From Alphaproteobacteria bacterium (GTDB lineage Bacteria; Pseudomonadota; Alphaproteobacteria; Rhodobacterales; Rhodobacteraceae): a stretch of 44,914 bases of DNA. Location: contig JAAAPD010000013.1 in the NCBI GenBank assembly GCA_009908505.1, forward strand, positions 1-44,914, in the 5' to 3' direction. The notes beneath the pieces were generated by a model that saw only the letters and a program-made list of their open reading frames with translations, was not told where the DNA came from and made no database searches. Below are positions 1 to 8,200 of this stretch, one piece after another (the first letter of the stretch is position 1; every line of letters starts with the position of its first letter). A program made the position numbers and the translations under genes.

Positions 1-633
1 GACGGTCTCGCCATCTGCGGTCTCCAGCACGATCCGGGCGGTCGCGGCGCGGTCCAGCGTCGCCGACACCTCGTTGGAGAAGAAGTCGCCGCCCTGCATC
101 GAGGCCACGCGCGTCTTGCTTTCGGCGCTCCAGTCGCCCATGCGATGCGGGTTGTTCTGCGCGTAGGTTTTGACGGCCCCGGCGGCGCGGCGGTCGGAAT
201 TGCCCTCGCGCAGGACCGGGTTCACAGCCGAGCCCTTGATCGTGTCGTACTTGGCACGCACGGCCTTTTCCGCGTCCGTCCGTGGCTCGTAGGGATAGTC
301 GGGCAGGGCGAACCCCTTGTCCTGCAGTTCCTTAACGGCGGCGACCAGCTGCGGTTCGGAGGCCGAAATGTTGGGCAGCTTGATCACGTTGGCCTCGGGC
401 GTCTTGACCAGCTCGCCCAGGGCCGCAAGGTCGTCGGGGATGCGCTGGTCCGCAGCCAGCTCGTCCGAGAAGGTGGCGATGATGCGGCCGGCCAGCGAGA
501 TGTCCTTGCTGCCCACGGTGACGCCGGCGGCGGCGGCGAAGCGCTGGATGATCGGCAGCAGCGACGCGCTGGCCAGTTCGGGGGCCTCGTCGACCTTGGT
601 ATAGACGATATCGGGGGTGTCGGTCTGGGACAT
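1..633 (-). CDS. icd: Monomeric NADP-dependent isocitrate dehydrogenase, 5' part (gene runs off the window)
   Basis: Oxidative decarboxylation of isocitrate to 2-oxoglutarate in the TCA cycle, in the cytoplasm. The visible 211 residues begin [18 protein letters not shown] and include the segments [19 protein letters not shown] and [10 protein letters not shown], typical of the N-terminal half of the roughly 740-residue monomeric IDH family (not the dimeric Icd family). Reading frame is open to base 1, so the C-terminal two thirds lie outside the window. The ATG at 633 is the first in frame and matches the family N-terminus. The 146 bp upstream contain an inverted repeat (740-759) that could be an operator. 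Family assignment is confident; regulation is inference. Confidence 0.93.
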   Translation of the reverse strand, partial: MSQTDTPDIVYTKVDEAPELASASLLPIIQRFAAAAGVTVGSKDISLAGRIIATFSDELAADQRIPDDLAALGELVKTPEANVIKLPNISASEPQLVAAVKELQDKGFALPDYPYEPRTDAEKAVRAKYDTIKGSAVNPVLREGNSDRRAAGAVKTYAQNNPHRMGDWSAESKTRVASMQGGDFFSNEVSATLDRAATARIVLETADGETV

Positions 634-739
634 GGGGGCGGTGCCTTCTCGTTCACGTTGACGAAGTGGAACGCCGGGGGCAATCGCCGGGCGTACCATA
701 TTGGCCGCCGTTTAGCGGAAATCAACGGTCAGGGGAAGA

Positions 740-759
740 TGGTATGCGACTGTATACCA
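740..759. promoter_or_regulatory. Inverted repeat TGGTAT-N8-ATACCA upstream of icd
   Basis: Perfect 6-bp arms (740-745 and 754-759) separated by 8 bp, in the gap between icd (minus strand, starts 633) and the end of the 81-aa gene. The TGGTAT/ATACCA half-sites look like those of GntR-type regulators, but no regulator gene lies nearby. On the minus strand it is upstream of a weak TTGATT -35-like word, so an icd operator is possible. No transcription data are available. Confidence 0.3.
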
Positions 760-779
760 GATTTGTCGCAGGCCGCCGC

Positions 780-1025
780 TCACCCGTCCCGGCGGGCCTT
801 CAGTTCGGCCTCGATCTGTTGCAACCGGCCCTTGAGAAAGCTGCGTGCCTTGCGTTCGGCCAGACGGATGCGGACCTGGGTCAGGAACGCCTCTTCCAGG
901 GTCTGCGAGGCGGCGCCGATCACGTCGCCGACCTCGACGAACAGCCGGTCCTCGCCGGTGGCGTCCTGGATCTCGATCACGTCATCGGCCAGCTTGGCGG
1001 CCAAGGTCACGATGTCGTCGGCCAT
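780..1025 (-). CDS. Conserved small hypothetical protein, 81 aa
   Basis: Family not recognised. The protein is helical and charged (MADDIVTLAAKLADDVIEIQ..., ending ...QQIEAELKARRDG), with no signal peptide, membrane segment or cysteine. A likely amphipathic or coiled C-terminal helix runs from about residue 50 to 78. Its ATG overlaps the stop of the upstream hydrolase gene by one base (TGATG at 1023-1027), which indicates translational coupling, so the two probably form one operon transcribed away from iscR. No function is proposed. Confidence 0.7.
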   Translation of the reverse strand: MADDIVTLAAKLADDVIEIQDATGEDRLFVEVGDVIGAASQTLEEAFLTQVRIRLAERKARSFLKGRLQQIEAELKARRDG

Positions 1026-1678
1026 CAGCGGGTATTCTCGGTCAAGCGGCGGGTCACATAGTCGGACACGGTGTCGATCATCGAGTCCATGTGCGGTTCT
1101 TCGAAGAAATGGCCGGCGCCCTCGATTTCCTCGTGGGTGACGGTAATGCCCTTCTGTTCATGCAGTTTGCCGACCAGGCTCGTGGTATCGGCGGGCGGTG
1201 CCACGCGGTCGGCGCCGCCGTTGATGATCAGCCCCGAAGAGGGGCAGGGCGCGAGGAACGAGAAATCATACATGTTGGCCGGCGGGCTGACCGAGACGAA
1301 GCCGGTGATCTCGGGGCGGCGCATCAGAAGCTGCATGCCGATCCAGGCGCCGAAGGAAAATCCCGCGACCCAGCAATGCTTGGCGTTCTGGTTCATGCTT
1401 TGCAGGTAGTCCAGCGCCGAGGCGGCATCGGACAATTCGCCCACGCCCTGGTCGTATTCCCCCTGGCTGCGGCCCACGCCGCGGAAATTGAAGCGAAGCA
1501 CGTTGAAGCCGAGCTTGAAAAACGCGTAATGCAGGTTGTAGACGACCTTGTTGTTCATCGTGCCGCCGAATTGCGGATGCGGATGCAGGATGATGGCGAT
1601 GGGGGAGTCCTTGTCCCGCTGCGGGTGGTAGCGGCCTTCGAGGCGGCCTTCGGGTCCGGGAAAGATGACTTCGGGCAT
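1025..1678 (-). CDS. Alpha/beta hydrolase
   Basis: Cytoplasmic alpha/beta-hydrolase-fold protein of 217 aa; the natural substrate cannot be told from sequence. Visible landmarks are the oxyanion-region HPHPQFGG near the N-terminus, the nucleophile elbow GFSFGAW (GxSxG serine), an acid-loop candidate in NGGADRV and the catalytic-His candidate in EGAGHFF. I chose the ATG at 1678 (MPEVIFPGPEGRLEGRY) because this is where family similarity starts; an upstream in-frame start at 1732 would run into the ICE palindrome region. It diverges from iscR, so the stacked palindromes at 1734-1780 may also affect it. It is translationally coupled to the 81-aa gene downstream. Confidence 0.85.
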   Translation of the reverse strand: MPEVIFPGPEGRLEGRYHPQRDKDSPIAIILHPHPQFGGTMNNKVVYNLHYAFFKLGFNVLRFNFRGVGRSQGEYDQGVGELSDAASALDYLQSMNQNAKHCWVAGFSFGAWIGMQLLMRRPEITGFVSVSPPANMYDFSFLAPCPSSGLIINGGADRVAPPADTTSLVGKLHEQKGITVTHEEIEGAGHFFEEPHMDSMIDTVSDYVTRRLTENTR

Positions 1679-1733
1679 TTTGGTCCGTTCATGTCCAGGG
1701 GCAGGGCATTCTTGACGAAAATGCTCGGCCACC

Positions 1734-1748
1734 TTAGAATAATTCTAA
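1734..1748. promoter_or_regulatory. Iron control element (Irr-type box) upstream of iscR-suf
   Basis: TTAGAATAATTCTAA is a perfect palindrome with 6-bp arms and a 3-bp spacer. It matches the core of the ICE motif bound by the haem-responsive regulator Irr in Rhizobiales and Rhodobacterales (TTTAGAA-N3-TTCTAAA). It lies 89 bp before the iscR start and between two divergent genes. The match and position are seen directly. Irr binding is inferred from known regulation of suf operons in this group. Confidence 0.8.
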
Positions 1749-1750
1749 TT

Positions 1751-1780
1751 CGGTGCGGGCGCACCGGCTGTAATGCATTA
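1751..1780. promoter_or_regulatory. Two further palindromes in the iscR promoter region
   Basis: Immediately after the ICE lie CGGTGCG-GG-CGCACCG (1751-1766) and the perfect palindrome TAATGCATTA (1771-1780). The first could be a dyad operator, for example for IscR autoregulation. The second overlaps the AT-rich stretch where a -10 element would be expected. Sequence symmetry is direct; the assignment to any regulator is inference. Confidence 0.4.
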
Positions 1781-1836
1781 ATGGGGCGCCGCGCCGTCGT
1801 CAACTGACGGACGCGTCCGGCAAAGGGATAAGGGCC

Positions 1837-2295
1837 ATGAAACTGAGCACGAAAGGGCGCTACGCGATGGTTGCGCTCGTGGATATCGCCCTGCAACCCG
1901 AGGATACGCTGACCTCGCTGGGCGAATTGTCCAAGAGGCAGAACATTTCCTTGCCCTACCTGGAGCAGCTATTCGTGAAACTGCGCCGCGCGGGCCTGGT
2001 CGAAAGCGTCCGTGGCCCCGGTGGCGGGTATCGCCTGGCGCGCCCGGTGGCCGAGATCCGCGTGGTCGATGTACTTGCAGCGGTGGATGAGACCGTGGAC
2101 GCGATGCATACCGGGGCCGGTGCATCGGGGGCGATTTCGGGATCCAAGGCGCAATCGCTGACCAACCGCTTGTGGGAAGGCATGTCGGCGCATGTCTATG
2201 TCTTCCTGCACCAGACCCGCCTGTCCGATGTGGTGGGCAATTCGCTGGCCCCGTGCCCGGCCGTGCCGTCCCTGTTCGAGCTGGTGGACGAATGA
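1837..2295 (+). CDS. iscR: Rrf2-family Fe-S/iron-responsive regulator IscR
   Basis: DNA-binding regulator of Fe-S cluster biogenesis, 152 aa. The N-terminal winged helix-turn-helix (MKLSTKGRYAMVALVDIAL through GPGGGYRLARP) is textbook Rrf2/IscR. The usual three-cysteine cluster motif of enterobacterial IscR, expected around residues 90-105, is replaced by MHTGAGASGAISGSKAQS with no cysteine. The only cysteine in the protein is C140, in LAPCPAV near the C-terminus. From memory, Rhodobacter IscR is described as an atypical Fe-S binder lacking the normal ligands, so this looks like a lineage trait and not decay. It is the first gene of the suf operon, downstream of an ICE palindrome. Start chosen at the family-consensus MKLSTKGRYA. 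Confidence 0.95.
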   Translation: MKLSTKGRYAMVALVDIALQPEDTLTSLGELSKRQNISLPYLEQLFVKLRRAGLVESVRGPGGGYRLARPVAEIRVVDVLAAVDETVDAMHTGAGASGAISGSKAQSLTNRLWEGMSAHVYVFLHQTRLSDVVGNSLAPCPAVPSLFELVDE

Positions 2296-2340
2296 GCAGG
2301 CGTTTCCAAAATGAGTGCTGCGCACGCTTTTCTTGTTCGA

Positions 2341-2390
2341 TTGGGGCTCTGCCCCAAACCCCGGGATATTTCCGGCCCAAAGAAAGGGGG
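2341..2390 (+). repeat. Hairpin-bearing intergenic element between iscR and the desulfurase
   Basis: TTGGGGC-TCT-GCCCCAA (2341-2357) is a perfect 7-bp stem, followed by AACCCCGGGATATTTCCGG. I recall similar strings (GCTCTGCCCC then CCCCGGGATATTT) recurring in intergenic and gene-end positions across Rhodobacteraceae genomes, so this may be a copy of a dispersed element. Only one copy is visible in this window. It occupies the gap before the desulfurase Shine-Dalgarno (AAAGGGGG at about 2383-2390). Confidence 0.45.
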
Positions 2391-2395
2391 ACCTG

Positions 2396-3472
2396 ATGGG
2401 GCGGGTTTACCTGGACCACAATGCCACCGCGCCACTTCGAGAGGAGGCGAGGCGCGCGATGATCGCGTCGCTAGACGTGGTGGGCAACCCGTCGAGCGTG
2501 CATTCCGAGGGGCGCGCGGCCAAGGCGCTGGTGGAAAAGTCCCGCGCGCAGGTGGCCGAGGCGGTGGGCTGCAAGCCGGCCGAGGTGGTCTTCACCTCTG
2601 GGGCGACCGAGGCGGCGGCGTTCGTGGGGCGGGTCCCCGAGGGGCTGGATGTCTTCGTTGAGGAGACGGCCCATGACGCGCTTTGGGCGCATCGGCGCGA
2701 GGTGGCCTGGACCGAGCGTCCCCAGGGGCCGGGCCACACGCTGGCCATGGGGCTTGCCAACAGCGAAACCGGGGTGATCACCCAGCCGCCGGAAAAGGTC
2801 GGGGGGCAGTGGCCCGTGGGCCGGGCGCGGGCCGACTGGCTGTGCCTGGACGTGACCCAGGCCATCGGGCGCATGCCGTTTTCCTTTGCCTGGTCGGGGG
2901 CGGATTTCGCGATCCTGTCGGCGCACAAGTTCGGCGGGCCCAAGGGCGCCGGGGCGTTGATCGTGCGCGACGGTGTCGATATCGGGGCCCTGCAACCGGG
3001 CGGCGGGCAGGAAATGGGCCGCCGGTCGGGCACCGAGAACATCATCGGCATTGCCGGCATGGGCGCCGCGATCGCGGCGGCGGTGGGCGATCTTGCCGCC
3101 GGGCGCTGGGCCGAGATCGAAGAATTTAGAAATATTCTAGAAAAGGCTCTTGAGGCTGCCTCAAAGGAGACTATTTTCGTCGGGAAAGATGCGCAGCGCC
3201 TGCCGAATACATCTTGTGTCCTCACACCGGGCTGGAAGGGCGAGACACAGGTGATGGCGATGGACCTGGCGGGGTTCGCGATCAGTGCCGGGTCGGCCTG
3301 TTCCAGCGGCAAGGTCAGGGAGAGCCGGGTGTTGCGCTCGATGGGCTTTGGGGCCGATGCGGGCAACGCGGTTCGCGTGTCGCTGGGCCTTGGAACAGCA
3401 CGAGAGGACATCCTGCGCTTCGCGGATGTCTGGGCCGAAAAACTGAAGAAACACCGCGCCCGTGCTGCATAA
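2396..3472 (+). CDS. Cysteine desulfurase (IscS/NifS-like class V aminotransferase)
   Basis: PLP enzyme that takes sulfur from cysteine for Fe-S assembly; 358 aa, somewhat shorter than IscS (about 400). The PLP lysine is K178 in [14 protein letters not shown] and the sulfur-accepting cysteine is C302 in [14 protein letters not shown]; the N-terminal motif is [12 protein letters not shown] placed the start at ATG 2396, with AAAGGGGG upstream. An in-frame start at 2315 would translate the intergenic hairpin element. Residues about 242-265 use rare AT-rich codons (AGA, ATT, CTA, TTT) because the DNA there holds an ICE palindrome (3125-3141). It is the second gene of the suf operon and distinct from SufS at the operon's end. 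Confidence 0.92.
   Translation: MGRVYLDHNATAPLREEARRAMIASLDVVGNPSSVHSEGRAAKALVEKSRAQVAEAVGCKPAEVVFTSGATEAAAFVGRVPEGLDVFVEETAHDALWAHRREVAWTERPQGPGHTLAMGLANSETGVITQPPEKVGGQWPVGRARADWLCLDVTQAIGRMPFSFAWSGADFAILSAHKFGGPKGAGALIVRDGVDIGALQPGGGQEMGRRSGTENIIGIAGMGAAIAAAVGDLAAGRWAEIEEFRNILEKALEAASKETIFVGKDAQRLPNTSCVLTPGWKGETQVMAMDLAGFAISAGSACSSGKVRESRVLRSMGFGADAGNAVRVSLGLGTAREDILRFADVWAEKLKKHRARAA
3125..3141. promoter_or_regulatory. ICE/Irr-type palindrome inside the desulfurase gene
   Basis: TTTAGAAATATTCTAGA differs from TTTAGAA-N3-TTCTAAA at one position. It sits in coding sequence, in a local island of AT-rich codons unlike the surrounding GC-rich usage. That suggests the DNA, and not the protein, is under selection here. 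It lies 360 bp upstream of the sufB start and could control an internal promoter. Confidence 0.65.
3150..3177 (+). promoter_or_regulatory. Candidate internal promoter upstream of sufB
   Basis: TTGAGG (3150-3155) and TATTTT (3172-3177), spaced 16 bp, lie just downstream of the intragenic ICE. Each hexamer matches the sigma-70 consensus at four of six positions. Predicted transcripts would start near 3184 and carry sufB and the rest of the operon with a leader of about 317 nt. Prediction only. Confidence 0.4.
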
Positions 3473-3500
3473 AGGGCGCGCAACCGAGAGGGAACAAGAC

Positions 3501-5027
3501 ATGACCGCGATGGACAAGCTCGATGTGGACGTCAAGGAAGGGGTCGACCAGGAAACGGTCGACGCGGTCAAATCCCTTGGCAAATACAAGTATGGCTGGG
3601 AAACCGATATCGAGATGGATTATGCCCCCAAGGGGCTGACCCGCGATATCGTCAAGCTGATTTCCGAGCGCAACGAGGAGCCCGAATGGATGACCGAGTG
3701 GCGCCTGGCCGCGTATGAACGCTGGTTGGAAAAGGAAGAGCCCGAATGGGCCATGGTCGATTACCCGCAGATCGATTTCCAGGACCAGTATTACTATGCC
3801 CGCCCAAAGAGCATGGCCGAGAAGCCCAAGTCGCTTGATGACGTCGACCCCAAGCTGCTGGCCACCTATGAAAAGCTCGGCATTCCGCTGAAGGAACAGA
3901 TGATCCTGGCCGGCGTCGAGGGGGCCGAGGACGCGCCCGCCGAGGGCCGCAAGGTGGCGGTGGACGCGGTGTTCGATTCCGTATCGGTCGGCACCACCTT
4001 CCAAGAGGAGTTGAAGAAGGCCGGCGTCATCTTCTGTTCCATCTCCGAGGCGATCCAGGAACACCCCGAGCTGGTCAAGAAGTACCTCGGCTCGGTCGTG
4101 CCGGTGTCCGACAATTTCTACGCCACGCTCAACAGCGCGGTGTTTTCCGATGGCTCTTTCGTCTATGTGCCGCCGGGGGTGCGCTGCCCGATGGAACTGT
4201 CGACCTATTTCCGCATCAATGCCGAAAATACCGGGCAATTCGAACGCACGCTGATCATCGCCGACAAGGGCAGCTTCGTGTCCTACCTCGAAGGCTGCAC
4301 CGCGCCCCAGCGCGACCAGAGCCAGCTGCACGCCGCCGTGGTCGAGATCATCGTCGAGGAAGACGCGGAGGTGAAATATTCCACGGTGCAGAACTGGTTC
4401 CCCGGCGACGAGAACGGCAAGGGCGGCATCTACAACTTCGTCACCAAGCGCGCCGATTGCCGGGGCGACCGGGCCAAGTGCATGTGGACGCAGGTGGAAA
4501 CCGGGTCGTCCGTCACTTGGAAATACCCGTCCTGCATCCTGCGCGGCGACGACAGCCAAGGCGAATTCTATTCCATCGCCATCACCAACAACTGGCAGCA
4601 GGCCGATACCGGCACCAAGATGGTGCATCTGGGCAAGAACACCAAGTCGCGGATCGTCTCCAAGGGGATCAGCGCGGGCCAAGCCCAGAACACCTATCGC
4701 GGGCTTGTGTCCATGCACCCCAAGGCCAAGGACAGCCGAAACTACACCCAGTGCGACAGCCTTCTGATCGGTGACAAATGCGGGGCGCACACGGTGCCGT
4801 ATATCGAGGTGAAGAACAATTCCTCGCGCGTGGAGCACGAGGCGACGACCTCGAAGATCGACGACGACCAGATGTTCTATGCCCGCAGCCGCGGCATGGA
4901 CGAGGAAGAGGCCGTCGCGCTGATCGTGAACGGCTTTGCCAAGGAGGTGCTGCAGGCCCTGCCCATGGAATTCGCCATGGAGGCGCAGCAGCTGGTGGCG
5001 ATTTCTCTGGAGGGGTCGGTGGGCTGA
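3501..5027 (+). CDS. sufB: Fe-S cluster scaffold subunit SufB
   Basis: Scaffold subunit of the SufBC2D complex on which Fe-S clusters are built; cytoplasmic, 508 aa, normal for the family. Typical segments are [19 protein letters not shown], the [18 protein letters not shown] region and the C-terminal beta-helix stretch [19 protein letters not shown]. The start [14 protein letters not shown] follows a GAGGGA ribosome-binding site; an earlier in-frame ATG at 3462 overlaps the desulfurase end and lacks family similarity. It is 28 bp behind the desulfurase and probably transcribed both from the iscR promoter and possibly from the internal ICE region. Confidence 0.97.
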   Translation: MTAMDKLDVDVKEGVDQETVDAVKSLGKYKYGWETDIEMDYAPKGLTRDIVKLISERNEEPEWMTEWRLAAYERWLEKEEPEWAMVDYPQIDFQDQYYYARPKSMAEKPKSLDDVDPKLLATYEKLGIPLKEQMILAGVEGAEDAPAEGRKVAVDAVFDSVSVGTTFQEELKKAGVIFCSISEAIQEHPELVKKYLGSVVPVSDNFYATLNSAVFSDGSFVYVPPGVRCPMELSTYFRINAENTGQFERTLIIADKGSFVSYLEGCTAPQRDQSQLHAAVVEIIVEEDAEVKYSTVQNWFPGDENGKGGIYNFVTKRADCRGDRAKCMWTQVETGSSVTWKYPSCILRGDDSQGEFYSIAITNNWQQADTGTKMVHLGKNTKSRIVSKGISAGQAQNTYRGLVSMHPKAKDSRNYTQCDSLLIGDKCGAHTVPYIEVKNNSSRVEHEATTSKIDDDQMFYARSRGMDEEEAVALIVNGFAKEVLQALPMEFAMEAQQLVAISLEGSVG

Positions 5028-5065
5028 TCCCGCCCTAACCCGCTCGAGAACCGAAAGGGACCATC

Positions 5066-5386
5066 ATGATCATCGTCACGACCACGCCTTCCGTCGAGGG
5101 CCATCGCATCACCGCCTACAAAGGCATCGTCACGGGCGAGGCCATCCTTGGCGCGAACATCTTTCGCGATATCTTTGCCGGCATCAGCGATATCGTCGGC
5201 GGGCGGTCGGGGGCCTATGAACAGGAACTGGGCCGGGCCCGCGAAACCGCCATGCAGGAAATGGAGGACCGAGCCGCGGCGCTGGGCGCCAATGCGGTGG
5301 TGGGCGTGGATCTCGATTACGAGGTCATCAACAACATGCTGATGGTCAGCGCCTCGGGCACCGCCGTCAGCATCGCGCGGGACTGA
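5066..5386 (+). CDS. YbjQ-like (UPF0145) protein
   Basis: 106-aa protein of the YbjQ/UPF0145 family. It begins [20 protein letters not shown] and contains the family-typical [12 protein letters not shown] and [15 protein letters not shown] segments. Members form oligomeric beta/alpha rings; the biochemical role is not established and a metal-binding role has only been suggested. There is no cysteine or histidine cluster here to support metal binding directly. It sits in the suf operon 38 bp after sufB, with GAAAGGGA as ribosome-binding site, so a link to metal or cluster handling is contextual inference. Confidence 0.88.
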   Translation: MIIVTTTPSVEGHRITAYKGIVTGEAILGANIFRDIFAGISDIVGGRSGAYEQELGRARETAMQEMEDRAAALGANAVVGVDLDYEVINNMLMVSASGTAVSIARD

Positions 5387-5491
5387 TCCATGGAAATGAC
5401 ACGGGCATATCGCCGATGGACGGGTGCGCTGCGCCCCGATGGCGCGCGCCCGGAATTCTTCGCACCCCTGCCATGTTTCGGCCATTCATCT

Positions 5492-5510
5492 TTGCAACTC
5501 GTGAGTGCAA
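5492..5510. promoter_or_regulatory. Imperfect inverted repeat TTGCA...TGCAA in the ybjQ-membrane gene gap
   Basis: TTGCA (5492-5496) and TGCAA (5506-5510) flank an inner CTC/GAG pair. It lies 28 bp before the next start codon, in a 151-bp gap that otherwise shows only a GGAGG-type ribosome-binding site near 5523-5528. It could be an operator or a small mRNA hairpin; evidence is weak. Confidence 0.2.
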
Positions 5511-5537
5511 TTAATGGGATAGCGGAGGACCGCGGAC

Positions 5538-6056
5538 ATGCCTTCGGCGCAGCGGGACCAGTTTTCGAAGCGGATCAACCGGATCAATTCCGGCAAGACC
5601 ACCCATTGGACGGTGCCGGGTGGCGGCCTTGCCTCTCACAAGCAGGAGGGGCGGATCGCCAGTGGCACCCGGCTATCGACGCGCAAGCCGTCGGGCGTGC
5701 TCAAGGATCTGGTGATGATGCCGCTGGCCGTCGTGGCCGGGGCGGTCGCGGTCATATCGGGCCGTTGGCTGAGCTATGCCTTCCTGGGGGCGGACAACCC
5801 GCTGGAGGTGGACCTGGTCGAGCTGCTGGGGCCGATGCTGGCCGACCTTGCGGTGCCGCTGGTCCTGGCCTTGTTCATCGGGCTGATTCTGGGTCTGACC
5901 ACCGTCAAACGCGCCGCGGCCCTGACCGCGGGCTTCGTTGCGCTGCTTTTCTACGAATACGAGCTGGTGCGCGTCGCGCCGGAGATCTACGCCGCGTTCT
6001 ACCCGCCGGCATGGGTCAGCGACATGCTGTCCCGGCCCAGCGTGCTGACCGGCTGA
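5538..6056 (+). CDS. Membrane protein of unknown function in the suf operon, 172 aa
   Basis: Family not recognised. A basic, cytoplasm-like N-terminal 55 residues (MPSAQRDQFSKRINRINSGK...) is followed by hydrophobic segments at about 59-76 (LVMMPLAVVAGAVAVISG), 95-120 (LADLAVPLVLALFIGLILGL) and 124-138. The order fits an inner-membrane protein with two or three spans. GCGGAGGA precedes the ATG at suitable spacing. Its place between ybjQ-like and sufC fits the pattern of interleaved hypothetical membrane genes in rhodobacteral suf operons. An overlapping longer open frame (5390-6154) is rejected as a shadow. Confidence 0.75.
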   Translation: MPSAQRDQFSKRINRINSGKTTHWTVPGGGLASHKQEGRIASGTRLSTRKPSGVLKDLVMMPLAVVAGAVAVISGRWLSYAFLGADNPLEVDLVELLGPMLADLAVPLVLALFIGLILGLTTVKRAAALTAGFVALLFYEYELVRVAPEIYAAFYPPAWVSDMLSRPSVLTG

Positions 6057-6137
6057 CCACTCTAAACCCGTTAACAAGAACCCGATCCGGGGCCGCGGTG
6101 ACGCGCGCCCTGTGTCCTGCTGTGGAAAGAGGAAAAA

Positions 6138-6893
6138 ATGCTGGAAATCAATAACCTGCACGTCAAGCTTGAAGAAGAGGATAAGCAGATTCTCAAGGGT
6201 GTCGACCTGACGGTCGAGGCCGGCAAGGTTCATGCCATCATGGGACCCAACGGGTCGGGCAAATCGACCCTGTCCTATATCCTGTCGGGCCGCGACGGCT
6301 ACGAGGTGACCGATGGCAGCATCAGCCTAGAGGGCGAGGACGTGCTGGAGCTGGAACCCGAGGAACGCGCGGCCCTGGGTGTTTTCCTGGCCTTTCAATA
6401 CCCGGTCGAGATCCCCGGCGTGGGCAACATGACCTTCCTGCGCACCGCGCTGAATGCACAGCGCAAAGCCAAGGGCGAGGATGAGATGAGCGCCGCCGAC
6501 TTCCTCAAGCTGATCCGCGAGAAGGCCAAGGATCTGAAGATCGATGCCGACATGCTCAAGCGCCCGGTCAACGTGGGCTTCTCTGGGGGCGAGAAGAAGC
6601 GCAACGAGATCCTGCAAATGGCTGTTCTGGAACCGAAAATGTGCATCCTGGACGAGACGGATTCGGGCCTGGACGTGGATGCGATGAAACTGGTTGCCGA
6701 TGGCGTCAACGCCCTGCGCAGCGAGGGGCGCGGGTTCCTCGTCATCACCCACTACCAGCGTCTGCTGGATCACATCGTGCCCGACGTGGTGCACATCATG
6801 GCCGATGGCCGCATCGTCAAGACCGGTGGACCCGAGCTGGCGCTCGAGGTCGAGAAGAACGGGTATGCCGACATCATGGCGGAGGTGGCCTGA
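6138..6893 (+). CDS. sufC: Fe-S assembly ATPase SufC
   Basis: Cytoplasmic ABC ATPase of the SufBC2D complex, 251 aa. Walker A is GPNGSGKST (residues 36-44); the SufC-type signature NVGFSGGEKKRNEI is around residue 149, followed by Walker B MCILDETDSGLD, with a D-loop typical of SufC, and a switch histidine in VITHYQRLL. It drives conformational changes of SufB-SufD. Its stop overlaps the sufD start by one base (TGATG at 6891-6895), consistent with coupled synthesis of the complex. Confidence 0.98.
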   Translation: MLEINNLHVKLEEEDKQILKGVDLTVEAGKVHAIMGPNGSGKSTLSYILSGRDGYEVTDGSISLEGEDVLELEPEERAALGVFLAFQYPVEIPGVGNMTFLRTALNAQRKAKGEDEMSAADFLKLIREKAKDLKIDADMLKRPVNVGFSGGEKKRNEILQMAVLEPKMCILDETDSGLDVDAMKLVADGVNALRSEGRGFLVITHYQRLLDHIVPDVVHIMADGRIVKTGGPELALEVEKNGYADIMAEVA

Positions 6894-8200
6894 TGCCCGC
6901 GGTTGCGAAACAGAAACTGGCGGAATTGAAGCGCGGCGCGACCGAGGATCGCCTGGAGGCCATGACCTTGCCCGAGGGGGCGGGCTGGGCAGGTGACGCG
7001 CGCGGCGCAGCGCTGGCCCGGGTGCGCGATATGGGCCTGCCGCATCCGCGCGACGAATACTGGAAGTTCACCCGCCCCGAAACGCTGACCCGCGCCGAGG
7101 CGCCGAAGGCTTCGCTGTTCGACGGGGGCGAGCCGCACCTGTTCCACGACCGCGACCGTCTTCACCTGGTGTTCCGCGACGGTGTGCTGGACACATCCGC
7201 CTCGGACGCGCTGGCGCTTGACGGGATTGAGATCGAGCGCCTGTCCGACGCCATGGCCAAGGACATCCACTGGGCCCGCGACGTCTATGGCGTGCTCGAG
7301 GCGAACGGCCAGCACCCGGTTCAGCGCCCGCTGGCGGCGCTCAACACCGCCTATGCCTCGGATGGCGTGGTGATCCGTGTCACCGGCAAGCCCGCCAAGC
7401 CGGTCTGCCTGACCTACCTGCACGAGGACGAGACCTCGGACGCGATCCTGCACCACTTGATCCGCGTGGAAGAGGGGGCCGAGATGACCCTGCTGGAGAC
7501 CGGCCCGGCTGCGGCGCGGTTCAACAAGGTGATGGAAGTGGACGTGGCCGATACCGCCACCTTCCACCATGTCCGTGCCCAAGGCCGCGACCATGAACGC
7601 CGCTGTGTGACGGGCACCTTCGCCCGGCTGGGCACCCAAAGCACCTTCAAGTCCTTCACCATGACGGTGAATGGCGTGCTGACACGCAATGAATGCGTGA
7701 TCGAGCTGACCGGCGACGATGCCGTGGCCCATGTGGCCGGGGCCTGTGTCGGTGACGGCGACGATTTCCACCATGACGACACGGTTTTCGTCACCCATGA
7801 CGCGGTGAATTGCGAAAGTCGCCAGGTTTTCAAGAAGGTGCTGCGCAACGGGGCGACCGGCGTGTTCCAGGGCAAGATCCTGGTCAAGGACGGCGCCCAG
7901 AAAACCGACGGCTACCAGATCAGCCAGTCGCTTCTGCTGGACGATGACAGCCAGTTCCTCGCCAAGCCCGAGCTGGAAATCTACGCCGATGACGTGGCCT
8001 GTTCGCACGGGTCCACCTCGGGGGCGATCGACGAGACCGCGTTGTTCTACTTGCGCTCGCGCGGGGTGCCCGAGGCGCAGGCGACGGACCTGATGGTGCT
8101 GGCCTTTCTGGCCGAGGCGCTGCAAGAGATCGAGGACGAGAGCATCGCCGAGGAAATGGTCGAACGCCTGAGCGGCTGGCTGGAGCGCCGCGCCGCCTGA
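6893..8200 (+). CDS. sufD: Fe-S assembly protein SufD
   Basis: SufB-related partner subunit of SufBC2D, 435 aa. The N-terminal helical region (MPAVAKQKLAELKRGATEDR) includes the LPHPRDEYWKFTRPE motif, and the beta-helix core ends in the family segment CSHGSTSGAIDETALFYLRS, with the conserved histidine in CSHGST. The start at 6893 is fixed by the overlap with the sufC stop and by family alignment; the long upstream open frame within sufC is a shadow. The next gene starts inside its stop codon (TGATG). Confidence 0.97.
   Translation: MPAVAKQKLAELKRGATEDRLEAMTLPEGAGWAGDARGAALARVRDMGLPHPRDEYWKFTRPETLTRAEAPKASLFDGGEPHLFHDRDRLHLVFRDGVLDTSASDALALDGIEIERLSDAMAKDIHWARDVYGVLEANGQHPVQRPLAALNTAYASDGVVIRVTGKPAKPVCLTYLHEDETSDAILHHLIRVEEGAEMTLLETGPAAARFNKVMEVDVADTATFHHVRAQGRDHERRCVTGTFARLGTQSTFKSFTMTVNGVLTRNECVIELTGDDAVAHVAGACVGDGDDFHHDDTVFVTHDAVNCESRQVFKKVLRNGATGVFQGKILVKDGAQKTDGYQISQSLLLDDDSQFLAKPELEIYADDVACSHGSTSGAIDETALFYLRSRGVPEAQATDLMVLAFLAEALQEIEDESIAEEMVERLSGWLERRAA

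Noticed and set aside
5390..6154. 254-codon plus-strand open frame overlapping the 172-aa membrane gene
   Set aside because: The overlapping frame at 5538 has a ribosome-binding site and a coherent membrane pattern; this one is Gly/Arg/Ala-rich without features.
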